DNA of 22,108 bases from Proteobacteria bacterium HN_bin10 (GTDB lineage: Bacteria; Pseudomonadota; Alphaproteobacteria; Caulobacterales; Aquidulcibacteraceae). The stretch's first letter is position 1, and every line of letters begins with the position of its first letter. The position numbers and the translations under genes are program-made. Positions 15,486-22,108 of the stretch are shown piece by piece. The notes below the pieces were generated by a model, which did not search any database, was not told the DNA's origin, and worked only from the letters and a program-made list of their open reading frames with translations. Where the stretch lies: NCBI GenBank assembly GCA_002083515.1, contig LWDN01000052.1, forward strand, positions 58,799 to 80,906, in the 5' to 3' direction.

Positions 15486-16066
15486 GGCGACAGCACCCTG
15501 ATCAGGGCGACGGCTGCCGTGGCTGCGGCGAGACCGATGCCGAAGGGCGCGCCCGCCAACGCGGCGTCGCCGCGGCCACGGATGGCGATTACTGTGATGG
15601 TCGCCACACCGGCGACCGCGACCGCAATGAGGCCGTGGGTGGGCCCGAGCACGGCGCCCATCGCGCCCGCCAGTTTGACATCGCCCAGGCCAAGCGTGTC
15701 GCCGCCGCGCCATGAATTGCAGATTTGGCGGATCGCCAGAAACAGCGCGCCGAGACAAAGTCCGCCAAACGCCTGCACGAGCGCGCCATCGCCGAATGGC
15801 ATCGCCAGCGCCAACGCCAATAGCGCAAGCGTCATCGGGTCGGGGATGAGGTGATGGCGGCGGTCAGTCTCGGCGATGAGCAAGCAAGCGAGCACCAAAG
15901 CCGCGATGGGGACGAAGGCGATGCCGGCGATCGCTGAGACGCTCAAGGCAGCAAGTGCGAAGCCGCCAAGCGTAACGGCAATCGGCAATCGCAGATCGCG
16001 CCGCGCGCCCCACGCGCACAGCAGCGCCGCGAGCGCAACGAGGGTAAGGGTGGTGGCGTCGTGCAT
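15482..16066 (-). CDS. gspO: prepilin peptidase (A24 family, GspO/PilD-like), short form
   Basis: This polytopic inner-membrane aspartic protease cleaves the leaders of the pseudopilins encoded alongside. At 194 residues it contains only the catalytic membrane domain. The two active aspartates are D68 in ETDRRHHLIPD and D129 in GLGDVK. About six hydrophobic helices fill the chain. The N-terminal part of classical PilD/GspO, with its cysteine cluster and N-methyltransferase activity, is absent, so N-methylation would need another enzyme or may not occur. The length resembles TadV/CpaA-type peptidases, but the neighbours are all type II secretion genes. The gene starts 5 bp after gspF ends and overlaps gspI by 4 bp. 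Confidence 0.88.
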   Translation of the reverse strand: MHDATTLTLVALAALLCAWGARRDLRLPIAVTLGGFALAALSVSAIAGIAFVPIAALVLACLLIAETDRRHHLIPDPMTLALLALALAMPFGDGALVQAFGGLCLGALFLAIRQICNSWRGGDTLGLGDVKLAGAMGAVLGPTHGLIAVAVAGVATITVIAIRGRGDAALAGAPFGIGLAAATAAVALIRVLSP

Positions 16067-16071
16067 CGCGC

Positions 16072-17274
16072 CTAGCCAATCGACTCATAGACGCCGACGA
16101 GCGCGGACGCCAACGACAGCACAATGCCGCCGACCATCAGCGCCACGGCGGCGATCGCCAGCGGCTCGATCACGGTTGTCAGCCGTTTCAAGGCGTCCTG
16201 CAGATTTTCTTCGTGGCGGTCGGCGATGGTGTGCAGCATGCGAGCGAGCGCGCCTGAACGTTGGCCCGAGCGCAGCAGGCTCGCATCGATCGCCGATACG
16301 GCGCCGGCGTCTTGGAACGCAGCGTCGATGCCGCGCCCGGCGCGCAAGGCCGGAATGGCGCCGACCAGCGCGGCCTTGAGCTTGCCTTCGGGCAAAGCGC
16401 CCGCGCCCAGCGAGATGGCGTCGAGGATGCCGACGCCAGCGTCGAGGCTGAGCGCGGCCACGCGCGACCATGCCGTGCGTTGCCGCGCCGCCAGTAGGAC
16501 GCGCACGCCCGGTGTGGCATGGCCGAGTTGCGAGACGGCGTTGCGCATTGCGCGCGTCCGCGTCAGCGCCCAGAGCGCAACGCCCGCTGCCGTCAGAATT
16601 GTCAGCACCATCGGTGCGTTGGCCTGGAACGCGACGCCGGCGTCGATCACGAAGCGCGAAAGTCCAGAGGGTTCGGTGCGGGCGTTCTCCAGCATGGTGG
16701 CGAAGCGCGGCACGACCGCGTAGAGCAAGAAGCCGACGCTGGCGGCGCCGCTGACCACCAGAAATGCGGGATAAGAGAGCGCATTGAGCACGTCGCGCTC
16801 GATGCGGCGTTCGAAGGCAAGCTGTTGCGCAGCTTCCTCCAGCACACGCGCGAGCTTGCCGCTGGCTTCGCCGGCGCGGATGAGGCCGTAGACGTAAGGC
16901 GGATAGAATGGCAGCGCCCGTTCGAGGGCGTCGCCCAATCGGTCGCCGCGGCGTAACGCCTGCGCGGTCTCGCGCAAGCGCGCCGATGCTTCCGAGCCGG
17001 GGAGCGATGCGGCCAGGGACTCGAGCGCTTCCAGCAATTGTATGCCGGCGCCGATCATGACCGCGAGCTGCCGCAGGATCAGGATGGCGTGATCGCGGGT
17101 AATGGTTTTCTGGCTGCTCGCCCCACCGCGGGTGTCCTCGGCCAGATCGAGCACGGTCAAGCCGCTCTGCATGGCCAAGCGCATGGCGTCAGCGCGGGTG
17201 GGGGCCTCGACCATTTGCGTCATGGTGCGCCCGTTGCCGGCTATCGCCCGGAAAACGTAGCGCCGCTCGCTCAT
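16072..17274 (-). CDS. gspF: type II secretion inner-membrane platform protein GspF
   Basis: This 400-residue platform protein contacts the GspE ATPase and helps drive pseudopilus assembly. Two homologous T2SSF cytoplasmic domains are visible. The first (about 63-185) has the motif RAGEASGKL at 133-141; the second (about 265-390) has RSGQRSGAL at 335-343. Membrane helices are predicted near 168-190, 220-238 and 372-396, the normal three-span topology. The length matches GspF. Its ATG overlaps the gspE stop as ATGA, and the stop lies 5 bp before the peptidase gene, so translation of E, F, O and I is probably coupled. Confidence 0.92.
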   Translation of the reverse strand: MSERRYVFRAIAGNGRTMTQMVEAPTRADAMRLAMQSGLTVLDLAEDTRGGASSQKTITRDHAILILRQLAVMIGAGIQLLEALESLAASLPGSEASARLRETAQALRRGDRLGDALERALPFYPPYVYGLIRAGEASGKLARVLEEAAQQLAFERRIERDVLNALSYPAFLVVSGAASVGFLLYAVVPRFATMLENARTEPSGLSRFVIDAGVAFQANAPMVLTILTAAGVALWALTRTRAMRNAVSQLGHATPGVRVLLAARQRTAWSRVAALSLDAGVGILDAISLGAGALPEGKLKAALVGAIPALRAGRGIDAAFQDAGAVSAIDASLLRSGQRSGALARMLHTIADRHEENLQDALKRLTTVIEPLAIAAVALMVGGIVLSLASALVGVYESIG

Positions 17275-18923
17275 TCGCCGGCCCCCAGCACGCGCAGCGC
17301 TTCGACGAACGTCGTCTGGCCCTCGCGCGCTTTGGCCAGGCCGTTTTCGAGCAGCGTCGAATAACCAACCTCGCGGGCCAGTGCGGCGAGGTCGGCTTCG
17401 GGTTTGCGTTCGCGGATCGCGCGACGGATTGTCGGCGTGATCTGCACGGCTTCGAACACGCCGGTGCGTCCCTGGTAGCCGGCGCCGTTGCAGGCTTTGC
17501 AGCCTGGCCCAATCCGCCAAAGCGGCGCGCTTGTGCGCATGGAAGCTGGCAACAGGCGCGCGGCTTTCACTTCGCGCTCGGCGTCCGGGTCGGGCGCCGC
17601 GCAGGCAGCGCACACGCGGCGAAGCAAACGCTGACCGATCAGGGTGCGCAGCACGTCGGCCAGCAGGAACGGCTCGACGCCGAGGTCGATCAGCCGGGCT
17701 GCCGCTGCAAGAGCGGAATTCGTGTGCACGGTGGAGATAACGAGGTGGCCGGTCAGCGCCGCTTGGATTGCCGTCTGCGCCGTTTCCGTGTCGCGGATTT
17801 CGCCGACGAAGATCACATCGGGATCCTGGCGCAAGATCGAACGCAGGCCGGCGGCAAAGTCGAGATCGATGTCGGCGCGCACGCCCATCTGAAGCACGCC
17901 CGGCAGGTCGAACTCGACCGGGTCTTCGATGGTGACGATCTTCCGGACGCCGTCATTAAGATGCGAGAGCAGCCGATAGACGCTGGTGGTCTTGCCAGAG
18001 CCGGTCGGTCCGGTGACGAGAATGAGCCCGTGCGGCTGGCCGATGGCGTCGAGCATCAGTTGGCGTTGATGCGCGGTCAGCCCGAGTTCGGTGAGTTCCG
18101 GTATTCGATGGGTGGCGCCGAGCAGGCGCACCACAATCGACTCGCCCCAGGTCGTCGGCAGAGACGATACGCGCACGTCGATGTCCTGGCCGGCAATGCG
18201 GATGCTTTGGCGACCATCCTGCGGCAGGCGGCGCTCGGCTATGTTCATGCCCGACAACAATTTTAGGCGCGACGCCACCGCTTCGAACATTTCCGGCCCG
18301 CCGACGCGGCGCTGCGACAGCACTCCGTCGACGCGCAGGCGCACGATCAGCTTGTCTTCAAACGGCTCGAAGTGCACGTCGCTGGCGCGGCGGGCGATGG
18401 CTTCCGCCAGCACCGAATTGACGAAGTCGATGACCGGCGCTTCCTCCGCCAACTCCGCCAAGCGCGCCGGATCGTTGAGCGCCGCGCGTTGCCCGCTCAG
18501 CGCAATCAGGACGGGTTCAACCGTCAGAGCCTTGGCGAGATACAGGCGCGGCGTTGCGCCGGCCCATTGCTCGATCGCTTCCTGGATCGCCGGCTCGTGC
18601 AGGCGCGGGCCGGCAGCGTTGAGTCGGCCCTCGGCGTCCACCCAGGCGATGACGTCATGATCGATGAACCAGCGCGGCGGCGCGCCGATGGCGGCGATGG
18701 CTTCGCGCATCGCCTCGAGCTGCGGGCGAAATTCCGCGGCAAGGATTGGCATGCCGATCTGGTCGCTCAAAAATTCCAGCACCTGATCTTCGGACACCGC
18801 CCCGACGCGCAGCAGCGACGGCAACGGATCGCCCTCGTGGTCCCGGCGGGCGGCCATGGCGGAGGCGTAGTCTTCCCGAGAGACCAAGCCACGCTCGATC
18901 AGGATTTCGCCCAGTTGGTGCAT
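17271..18923 (-). CDS. gspE: type II secretion assembly ATPase GspE
   Basis: This cytoplasmic hexameric ATPase powers pseudopilus assembly. The 550-residue chain starts with an MshEN/N1E-type domain (MHQLGEILIERG, to about 140). The RecA-like domain has Walker A GPTGSGKT (305-312), the Asp box TIEDPVEF (331-338), Walker B VIFVGEIRD (E375) and the His box STVHTN (397-402). A zinc-binding CM subdomain has two CxxC pairs, C438/C441 and C475/C478, as in GspE and PilB. ATG 18923 was chosen because MHQLGEIL is the family's usual N-terminus. The frame stays open to about 19115, but that extension would overlap the divergent gspG start. GAGG lies close upstream of the chosen start. The divergent gspG operon begins 172 bp away. 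Confidence 0.93.
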   Translation of the reverse strand: MHQLGEILIERGLVSREDYASAMAARRDHEGDPLPSLLRVGAVSEDQVLEFLSDQIGMPILAAEFRPQLEAMREAIAAIGAPPRWFIDHDVIAWVDAEGRLNAAGPRLHEPAIQEAIEQWAGATPRLYLAKALTVEPVLIALSGQRAALNDPARLAELAEEAPVIDFVNSVLAEAIARRASDVHFEPFEDKLIVRLRVDGVLSQRRVGGPEMFEAVASRLKLLSGMNIAERRLPQDGRQSIRIAGQDIDVRVSSLPTTWGESIVVRLLGATHRIPELTELGLTAHQRQLMLDAIGQPHGLILVTGPTGSGKTTSVYRLLSHLNDGVRKIVTIEDPVEFDLPGVLQMGVRADIDLDFAAGLRSILRQDPDVIFVGEIRDTETAQTAIQAALTGHLVISTVHTNSALAAAARLIDLGVEPFLLADVLRTLIGQRLLRRVCAACAAPDPDAEREVKAARLLPASMRTSAPLWRIGPGCKACNGAGYQGRTGVFEAVQITPTIRRAIRERKPEADLAALAREVGYSTLLENGLAKAREGQTTFVEALRVLGAGE

Positions 18924-19095
18924 GGCCTCGCCGACGCCGGAATGCGCAATGATCGAAGCTAATAAGGCGCCGCCGTCCGAGCCAATGGAGGCGCGCGCGG
19001 AGCGAACATTTTCGCGCGTACGGGGGATTGGCGCGCCTCGTCGCGCGTCCGATGATTTGGTTTGCCGCGCAAACGCGCGCGCCGATAGTGGCGGC
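18924..19095. promoter_or_regulatory. divergent promoter region of the two gsp operons
   Basis: This 172-bp gap must hold the start sites for both operons. A leftward candidate is TTGGCT (18985-18980) and TATTAG (18964-18959) with a 15-bp spacer. A rightward candidate is TTGGCG (19028-19033) and GATGAT (19051-19056) with a 17-bp spacer. Both are weak matches to the sigma-70 consensus, and the exact positions are tentative. Confidence 0.35.
19060..19074. promoter_or_regulatory. 15-bp palindrome upstream of gspG, possible operator
   Basis: GTTTGC-CGC-GCAAAC is a perfect inverted repeat with 6-bp arms and a 3-bp centre. It lies 21 bp before the gspG start and just after the possible -10, where a repressor could act. 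A related palindrome lies 104 bp downstream, inside gspG. Confidence 0.35.
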
Positions 19096-19554
19096 GTGAA
19101 AGCTTCTCTCAACACCGACTCCAGGAAGCGCCGCCGCGAGCGTGGCTACAGCCTGCTCGAAGTGTTAATCGTATTAACCATAATCGCGATGATCGCGGCC
19201 TTGGTTGGCCCGCGCTTGATGGCGCAGCTCGATCGCTCGAAGGTTACCGCCGCGCGGGTGCAGGCGCGCGCGATCGCCGCCGCCATCGAGACCATGCGTT
19301 TGGATCTTGGCCGCTATCCCACCAACGAAGAGGGCTTGGCGCTGCTGAACGAACCGCCGCGCGGCGACGAGTCCGGGCTCTGGCGTGGGCCGTATTTGGA
19401 CGCGGAAACCCCGGTCGATCCCTGGGGAACGGCGTACGTCTACGAAGCGCCGCGCGAGGATTTCGCGCGGCCGCGGGTTGCCAGCTTGGGCGCGGACGGA
19501 GAGGCGGGCGGCGAGGGTTTGGCGGCTGACATCGTCGTCGGCGACAAGCCGTGA
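19096..19554 (+). CDS. gspG: type II secretion major pseudopilin GspG
   Basis: This is the major pseudopilin, the main subunit of the pseudopilus piston. The 152-residue precursor has a 17-residue basic leader ending RERG. Cleavage is expected at G17/Y18, with glutamate at +5 (E22). The helix LLEVLIVLTIIAMIAALVGP follows. The globular domain carries GspG landmarks LDLGRYPTNEEGL (69-81), WRGPYL (96-101), VDPWG (107-111) and the calcium-loop region LGADGEAGGEG (131-141). The start is GTG 19096, the only reasonable in-frame start that gives a normal leader. The gene heads a rightward operon and overlaps gspJ by 4 bp. Codons TTA, GTA, TTA and ATA, unusual for this GC-rich DNA, cluster in the membrane-helix segment. 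Confidence 0.94.
   Translation: MKASLNTDSRKRRRERGYSLLEVLIVLTIIAMIAALVGPRLMAQLDRSKVTAARVQARAIAAAIETMRLDLGRYPTNEEGLALLNEPPRGDESGLWRGPYLDAETPVDPWGTAYVYEAPREDFARPRVASLGADGEAGGEGLAADIVVGDKP
19164..19178. promoter_or_regulatory. 15-bp palindrome inside gspG
   Basis: GTTAAT-CGT-ATTAAC is a perfect 6-3-6 inverted repeat within the gspG coding sequence. It also contains TTAACCAT (19174-19181), the alphaproteobacterial CtrA half-site. The full CtrA spacing (TTAA-N7-TTAA) is not met, since the gap is 5 bp. The regulatory role is speculative. Confidence 0.25.
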
Positions 19555-20099
19555 CACGCGCCAGCGAGCGCGGCCTCAGTCTGATCGAGGCCATCGTCAT
19601 TGCGACCATTACAGCACTTTTGGCGTTGGTGCTGATGCCGCTGGCGCCACGCACGGCGCGCCAGAGTTTCGCGGTCGCGGATCGCAGCGTCGCCGCAATT
19701 GACGCCGCAACCGCGGAGCGCGAATTCCGCACTCTGGTGCGATCGGTTTCGCCGCGGCGACTGGACGATCAACCGGATGTGTTACTTGAAGGCGACGCGG
19801 TTCGCGTGACGCTGCGCCCAAATCTGCCATCGCCAATCGCCTGCGCCGAGGCAGGCGCGCCGGCCGTACGCTTAGAGATTGTGGGTGACGCGCTGATCTG
19901 CGTGAGCGGGGAACGCAGGCGCGCGCTGCTGCGTTGGCAGCGAGGCGCGGTCGGTTCCCTGGCCTACAGCCGCGATGGCGCGACGTGGCGCGCGGCTTGG
20001 GACGAAGCAGGCGAAGCGCCCTACGTACGCTTCGAGCTTAGCAATGCCAACGCAACGCAACTCGTCTGGATCGAACGCGGCCTAAGGAGCGAGCCGTGA
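19551..20099 (+). CDS. gspJ: type II secretion minor pseudopilin, probably GspJ
   Basis: This 182-residue pseudopilin has a short leader ending SERG. The processing site is G8/L9 with glutamate at +5 (E13), followed by the hydrophobic helix AIVIATITALLALVLMPLA. The size and its position immediately before gspK indicate GspJ, since gspJ normally precedes gspK. The globular part is divergent, so GspH cannot be excluded. It starts at a GTG that overlaps the gspG stop as GTGA, and its own stop overlaps the gspK start in the same way. This suggests tight stoichiometric coupling of the tip-complex subunits. Confidence 0.72.
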   Translation: MTRASERGLSLIEAIVIATITALLALVLMPLAPRTARQSFAVADRSVAAIDAATAEREFRTLVRSVSPRRLDDQPDVLLEGDAVRVTLRPNLPSPIACAEAGAPAVRLEIVGDALICVSGERRRALLRWQRGAVGSLAYSRDGATWRAAWDEAGEAPYVRFELSNANATQLVWIERGLRSEP

Positions 20100-21085
20100 G
20101 CGGGCGCGAACGCGGCTATGCCCTGCTGCTCGCCGTCGCGGTGGTGGCGGTGCTTTCGCTCGCGGTGCTGGCCGCCGCGCGCGTGCAGGGCGATGCGGCG
20201 GCGGCCACAGCGCGGCTGAGTGAGCGCAACACTGAGGTGATCGGGGCCGAGAGCCTCATGAACCGCGTGGCCTTCCTGATGGCGACCGAACCGACGGACG
20301 GCCGCGCCCTCATGGTTGGGGGCGCGCAGCGTTGGGATGGCGCAACACTTTGGCTCGACGGCGCCTGGTATCGCGTCGCGGGCATGGATGGCGCAGCGAT
20401 TGCGCTGCAAGACGAGGCGGGCCTGATCGATATCAACGCCGCCGATCCGCAAGCGCTTGCAGCGTTGCTGGCGTACGCCGGCGTTGGCGTTCGCTCTGAC
20501 ACGCTTGCCGCCACGCTGCTGGATTTTGTCGACGAAGACGATCTTGTCCGCGACGGCGGCGCCGAAGCGCGGGACTACGAGAGTCTGGGCCTGCCGCCGC
20601 CGCCCGATCGCGCGCTCGCTTCGCGCTGGCAGGCGCTGAACGCTCTGGGTTGGCGGCAGCAGCGGCTGGATCGCACCGCGCTTTGGGATTGGCTCGGAAC
20701 CGGAAGCGTCGACGCCGGTCTCAACATCAACACGGCGCCGGCGCCGGTTCTGGAGGCGATGTTGGGCGATCGCCGCCGTGTCGACGCCATCCTGCGCCGC
20801 CGCGAAGGCGCCGCCATTAACGATGTTGCCGAAGCGGAGCTGCTGACGTCCGACCCCGAGCGCGTGGGCGGTGTGAGCTTTGCAGTGACGACTGGGCGTG
20901 TTTTTCGCGTCCAGGCGGTTTTCGGTTCGCAGCGGTCCCGGCATGGGATTGAAAGGCGTCTCGAGCTTGGCGGCGAGGCGGCGACGCAGCCTTTCAGGTG
21001 GATCGAAGAACGCGAGGTCAGATCGGCTCCGCTGCGCGATGGTGAATCAGTCATCTCCCTCTCGCTCGACGCGCCTGCTTCTTGA
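20096..21085 (+). CDS. gspK: type II secretion minor pseudopilin GspK
   Basis: GspK is the large capping pseudopilin at the pseudopilus tip. The 329-residue chain has a short leader ending RERG, a G7/Y8 processing site and a hydrophobic helix. It lacks glutamate at +5 (L12 instead), a hallmark of GspK. The large alpha-helical insertion expected for the family is present. LIDINAADPQAL (about 109-120) and GLNINTAPAPVL (about 208-219) are typical GspK helix-hairpin motifs. Start GTG 20096 overlaps the gspJ stop. The downstream gspL-like gene begins 47 bp before the gspK stop in another frame. Confidence 0.92.
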   Translation: MSGRERGYALLLAVAVVAVLSLAVLAAARVQGDAAAATARLSERNTEVIGAESLMNRVAFLMATEPTDGRALMVGGAQRWDGATLWLDGAWYRVAGMDGAAIALQDEAGLIDINAADPQALAALLAYAGVGVRSDTLAATLLDFVDEDDLVRDGGAEARDYESLGLPPPPDRALASRWQALNALGWRQQRLDRTALWDWLGTGSVDAGLNINTAPAPVLEAMLGDRRRVDAILRRREGAAINDVAEAELLTSDPERVGGVSFAVTTGRVFRVQAVFGSQRSRHGIERRLELGGEAATQPFRWIEEREVRSAPLRDGESVISLSLDAPAS

Positions 21086-22097
21086 AGGCGGGACGCTCGC
21101 CGCCGATTCCGTGGCGCGCTTGGTAGGCGCGCGCGATCTGGTTGTGAGCCGCGCGCTCTGTCGTTTTCGCCGCTATCGCGCGCCGCAAACGCTGACAAAG
21201 CGCCAAGTGAATTTGGCCGCACGCGCCTACGCCGAAGCGCATGCGCCCTTCGCAGACACCGGAACCTTGGTGCTGCGCGCGCCAGGCGGCGCGGCGATCT
21301 GGTACTGGGACCGCAGCAAGCTTGCAGTGCTTCAGCCATTGCGCGAAGTGTCGCCCGAGAGCGTTTGGCGCGAGACCCAGGACGGCTGGCGCATTGTCGC
21401 CTGCGCCGAGGGCTACGAAGCGCAATACGCCGAGGCGGGCGCGCTGATGGCTTCGACGTGGCGGCGGCAAGCGTTCACAGCAGCGCAATGGACGGCTTTC
21501 ACATTAAGCGTCGAATCACCGATGTTCGAGCCGTCGGTCGAGCCGCCGGCGCCAGTGACGCTGCCGCTCTCCGACGGGAGCTGGCGCGACAAAGTGGTGA
21601 AGGAACCGCTCGGCTGGCGCGATCTGGAGCGTGCTGGCGTGACCGCCGCGATCTGCGCGGCGGCGGTGGCGGCGTTGTTCGTCGGCCAAGCGCTCAGGTC
21701 GGATCAGGTGGCGCAACGCGAACAAGCGAATGCCGCGCGCATCGAGCAAGACTTGCGCAACGACCGCGACGTGACCCGCGCGTTGGAGCACAGCCGCGTT
21801 GTGCGCGCTTACGCTGTCGCAAGCGAAGGACCAGCCGTGCTCACGGCGGTGACGGAAGCGCACGAAATACTGGCCCGCTTCGGACTGCAAGCGCCGACAT
21901 GGCGCGCCAGCGCCGAGGAGGTTAGCTTCATCATCGATGCCGCGATCTCCGAAACGCCAGTGCGGGACATCGCCGCCGCCATCGAGGAAGCGCCGCATCT
22001 CTGCGGCGCCGTGCCCGAAATTGCCGGGCAGGGGCGATTCGAAATTCGCGCCGCCATAGTGAGCGACGGCAACGCGTGCCCGGAGCCGCGCGCATGA
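21039..22097 (+). CDS. gspL: GspL-like type II secretion assembly protein (divergent)
   Basis: This 352-residue bitopic membrane protein fits GspL in size, topology and gene order, but the sequence is divergent. About 195 cytoplasmic residues precede one membrane helix (about 198-217). A short coiled-coil-like stretch (220-255) and a periplasmic alpha/beta domain of about 95 residues follow, matching the ferredoxin-like domain of GspL. In the family, the cytoplasmic part docks GspE to the inner membrane. ATG 21039 (or GTG 21042) lacks an evident ribosome-binding site and overlaps gspK by 47 bp, so translation probably relies on coupling. The stop overlaps the next start as ATGA. The assignment leans on context, so confidence is moderate. 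Confidence 0.68.
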   Translation: MVNQSSPSRSTRLLLEGGTLAADSVARLVGARDLVVSRALCRFRRYRAPQTLTKRQVNLAARAYAEAHAPFADTGTLVLRAPGGAAIWYWDRSKLAVLQPLREVSPESVWRETQDGWRIVACAEGYEAQYAEAGALMASTWRRQAFTAAQWTAFTLSVESPMFEPSVEPPAPVTLPLSDGSWRDKVVKEPLGWRDLERAGVTAAICAAAVAALFVGQALRSDQVAQREQANAARIEQDLRNDRDVTRALEHSRVVRAYAVASEGPAVLTAVTEAHEILARFGLQAPTWRASAEEVSFIIDAAISETPVRDIAAAIEEAPHLCGAVPEIAGQGRFEIRAAIVSDGNACPEPRA

Positions 22098-22108
22098 TCG
22101 CCGCCACC
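22094..22108 (+). CDS. start of a probable gspM, cut by the window edge
   Basis: An ATG at 22094 overlaps the gspL-like stop as ATGA and reads MIAAT before the window ends. In type II secretion loci gspM nearly always follows gspL, so this is probably gspM. The identity is inferred from position only. Confidence 0.4.

Overview
The window is about 22 kb of GC-rich DNA (third codon positions mostly G/C) with densely packed genes that often overlap through ATGA or GTGA. The gene content suggests an alphaproteobacterium, perhaps Caulobacterales/Hyphomonadaceae-like: a PrtD-type type I secretion system with a giant RTX heme peroxidase, a CusRS-like two-component pair and a compact type II secretion locus. 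That placement is inference; no rRNA or other taxonomic marker is present.

Region 1 (about 1-2771): an OmpR-family response regulator and its membrane histidine kinase overlap by 14 bp. Thirteen bases after the kinase stop lies an array of five GT(C/A)A(T/C) elements spaced exactly 11 bp apart (2394-2448), which looks like a PhoB/OmpR-family operator. A -10-like TATCTT sits 11 bp beyond the last element. The next reading frame is a small, very basic protein with one C-terminal membrane segment (2523-2771).

Region 2 (3055-14837): a probable secretion operon. It begins with a 2045-residue exoprotein carrying an animal-type heme peroxidase domain with its key heme-pocket residues visible, several RTX calcium-binding blocks and two Ig-like modules. 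A 14-bp-stem hairpin follows, then the PrtD-like ABC transporter, the HlyD/PrtE-like adaptor and a TolC-like outer-membrane channel with an unusual disordered tail. Last, 4 bp after the TolC stop, comes a Sco1/SenC-type copper/thiol lipoprotein. The simplest reading is that the first gene is the cargo and the next three form its dedicated exporter. The Sco lipoprotein is an unexpected last member.

Region 3 (14827-22108): a type II secretion locus split into two divergent operons. Leftward run gspE, gspF, a short prepilin peptidase (gspO) and gspI, possibly followed by a 62-residue membrane protein. Rightward run gspG, gspJ, gspK, a gspL-like gene and the first codons of a probable gspM. The shared 172-bp gap and the start of gspG contain two 6-3-6 palindromes of related form. 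gspC, gspD, gspN and an identifiable gspH are not in the window.

Both strands were read. No tRNA, rRNA, CRISPR array, insertion sequence or integration site was seen.
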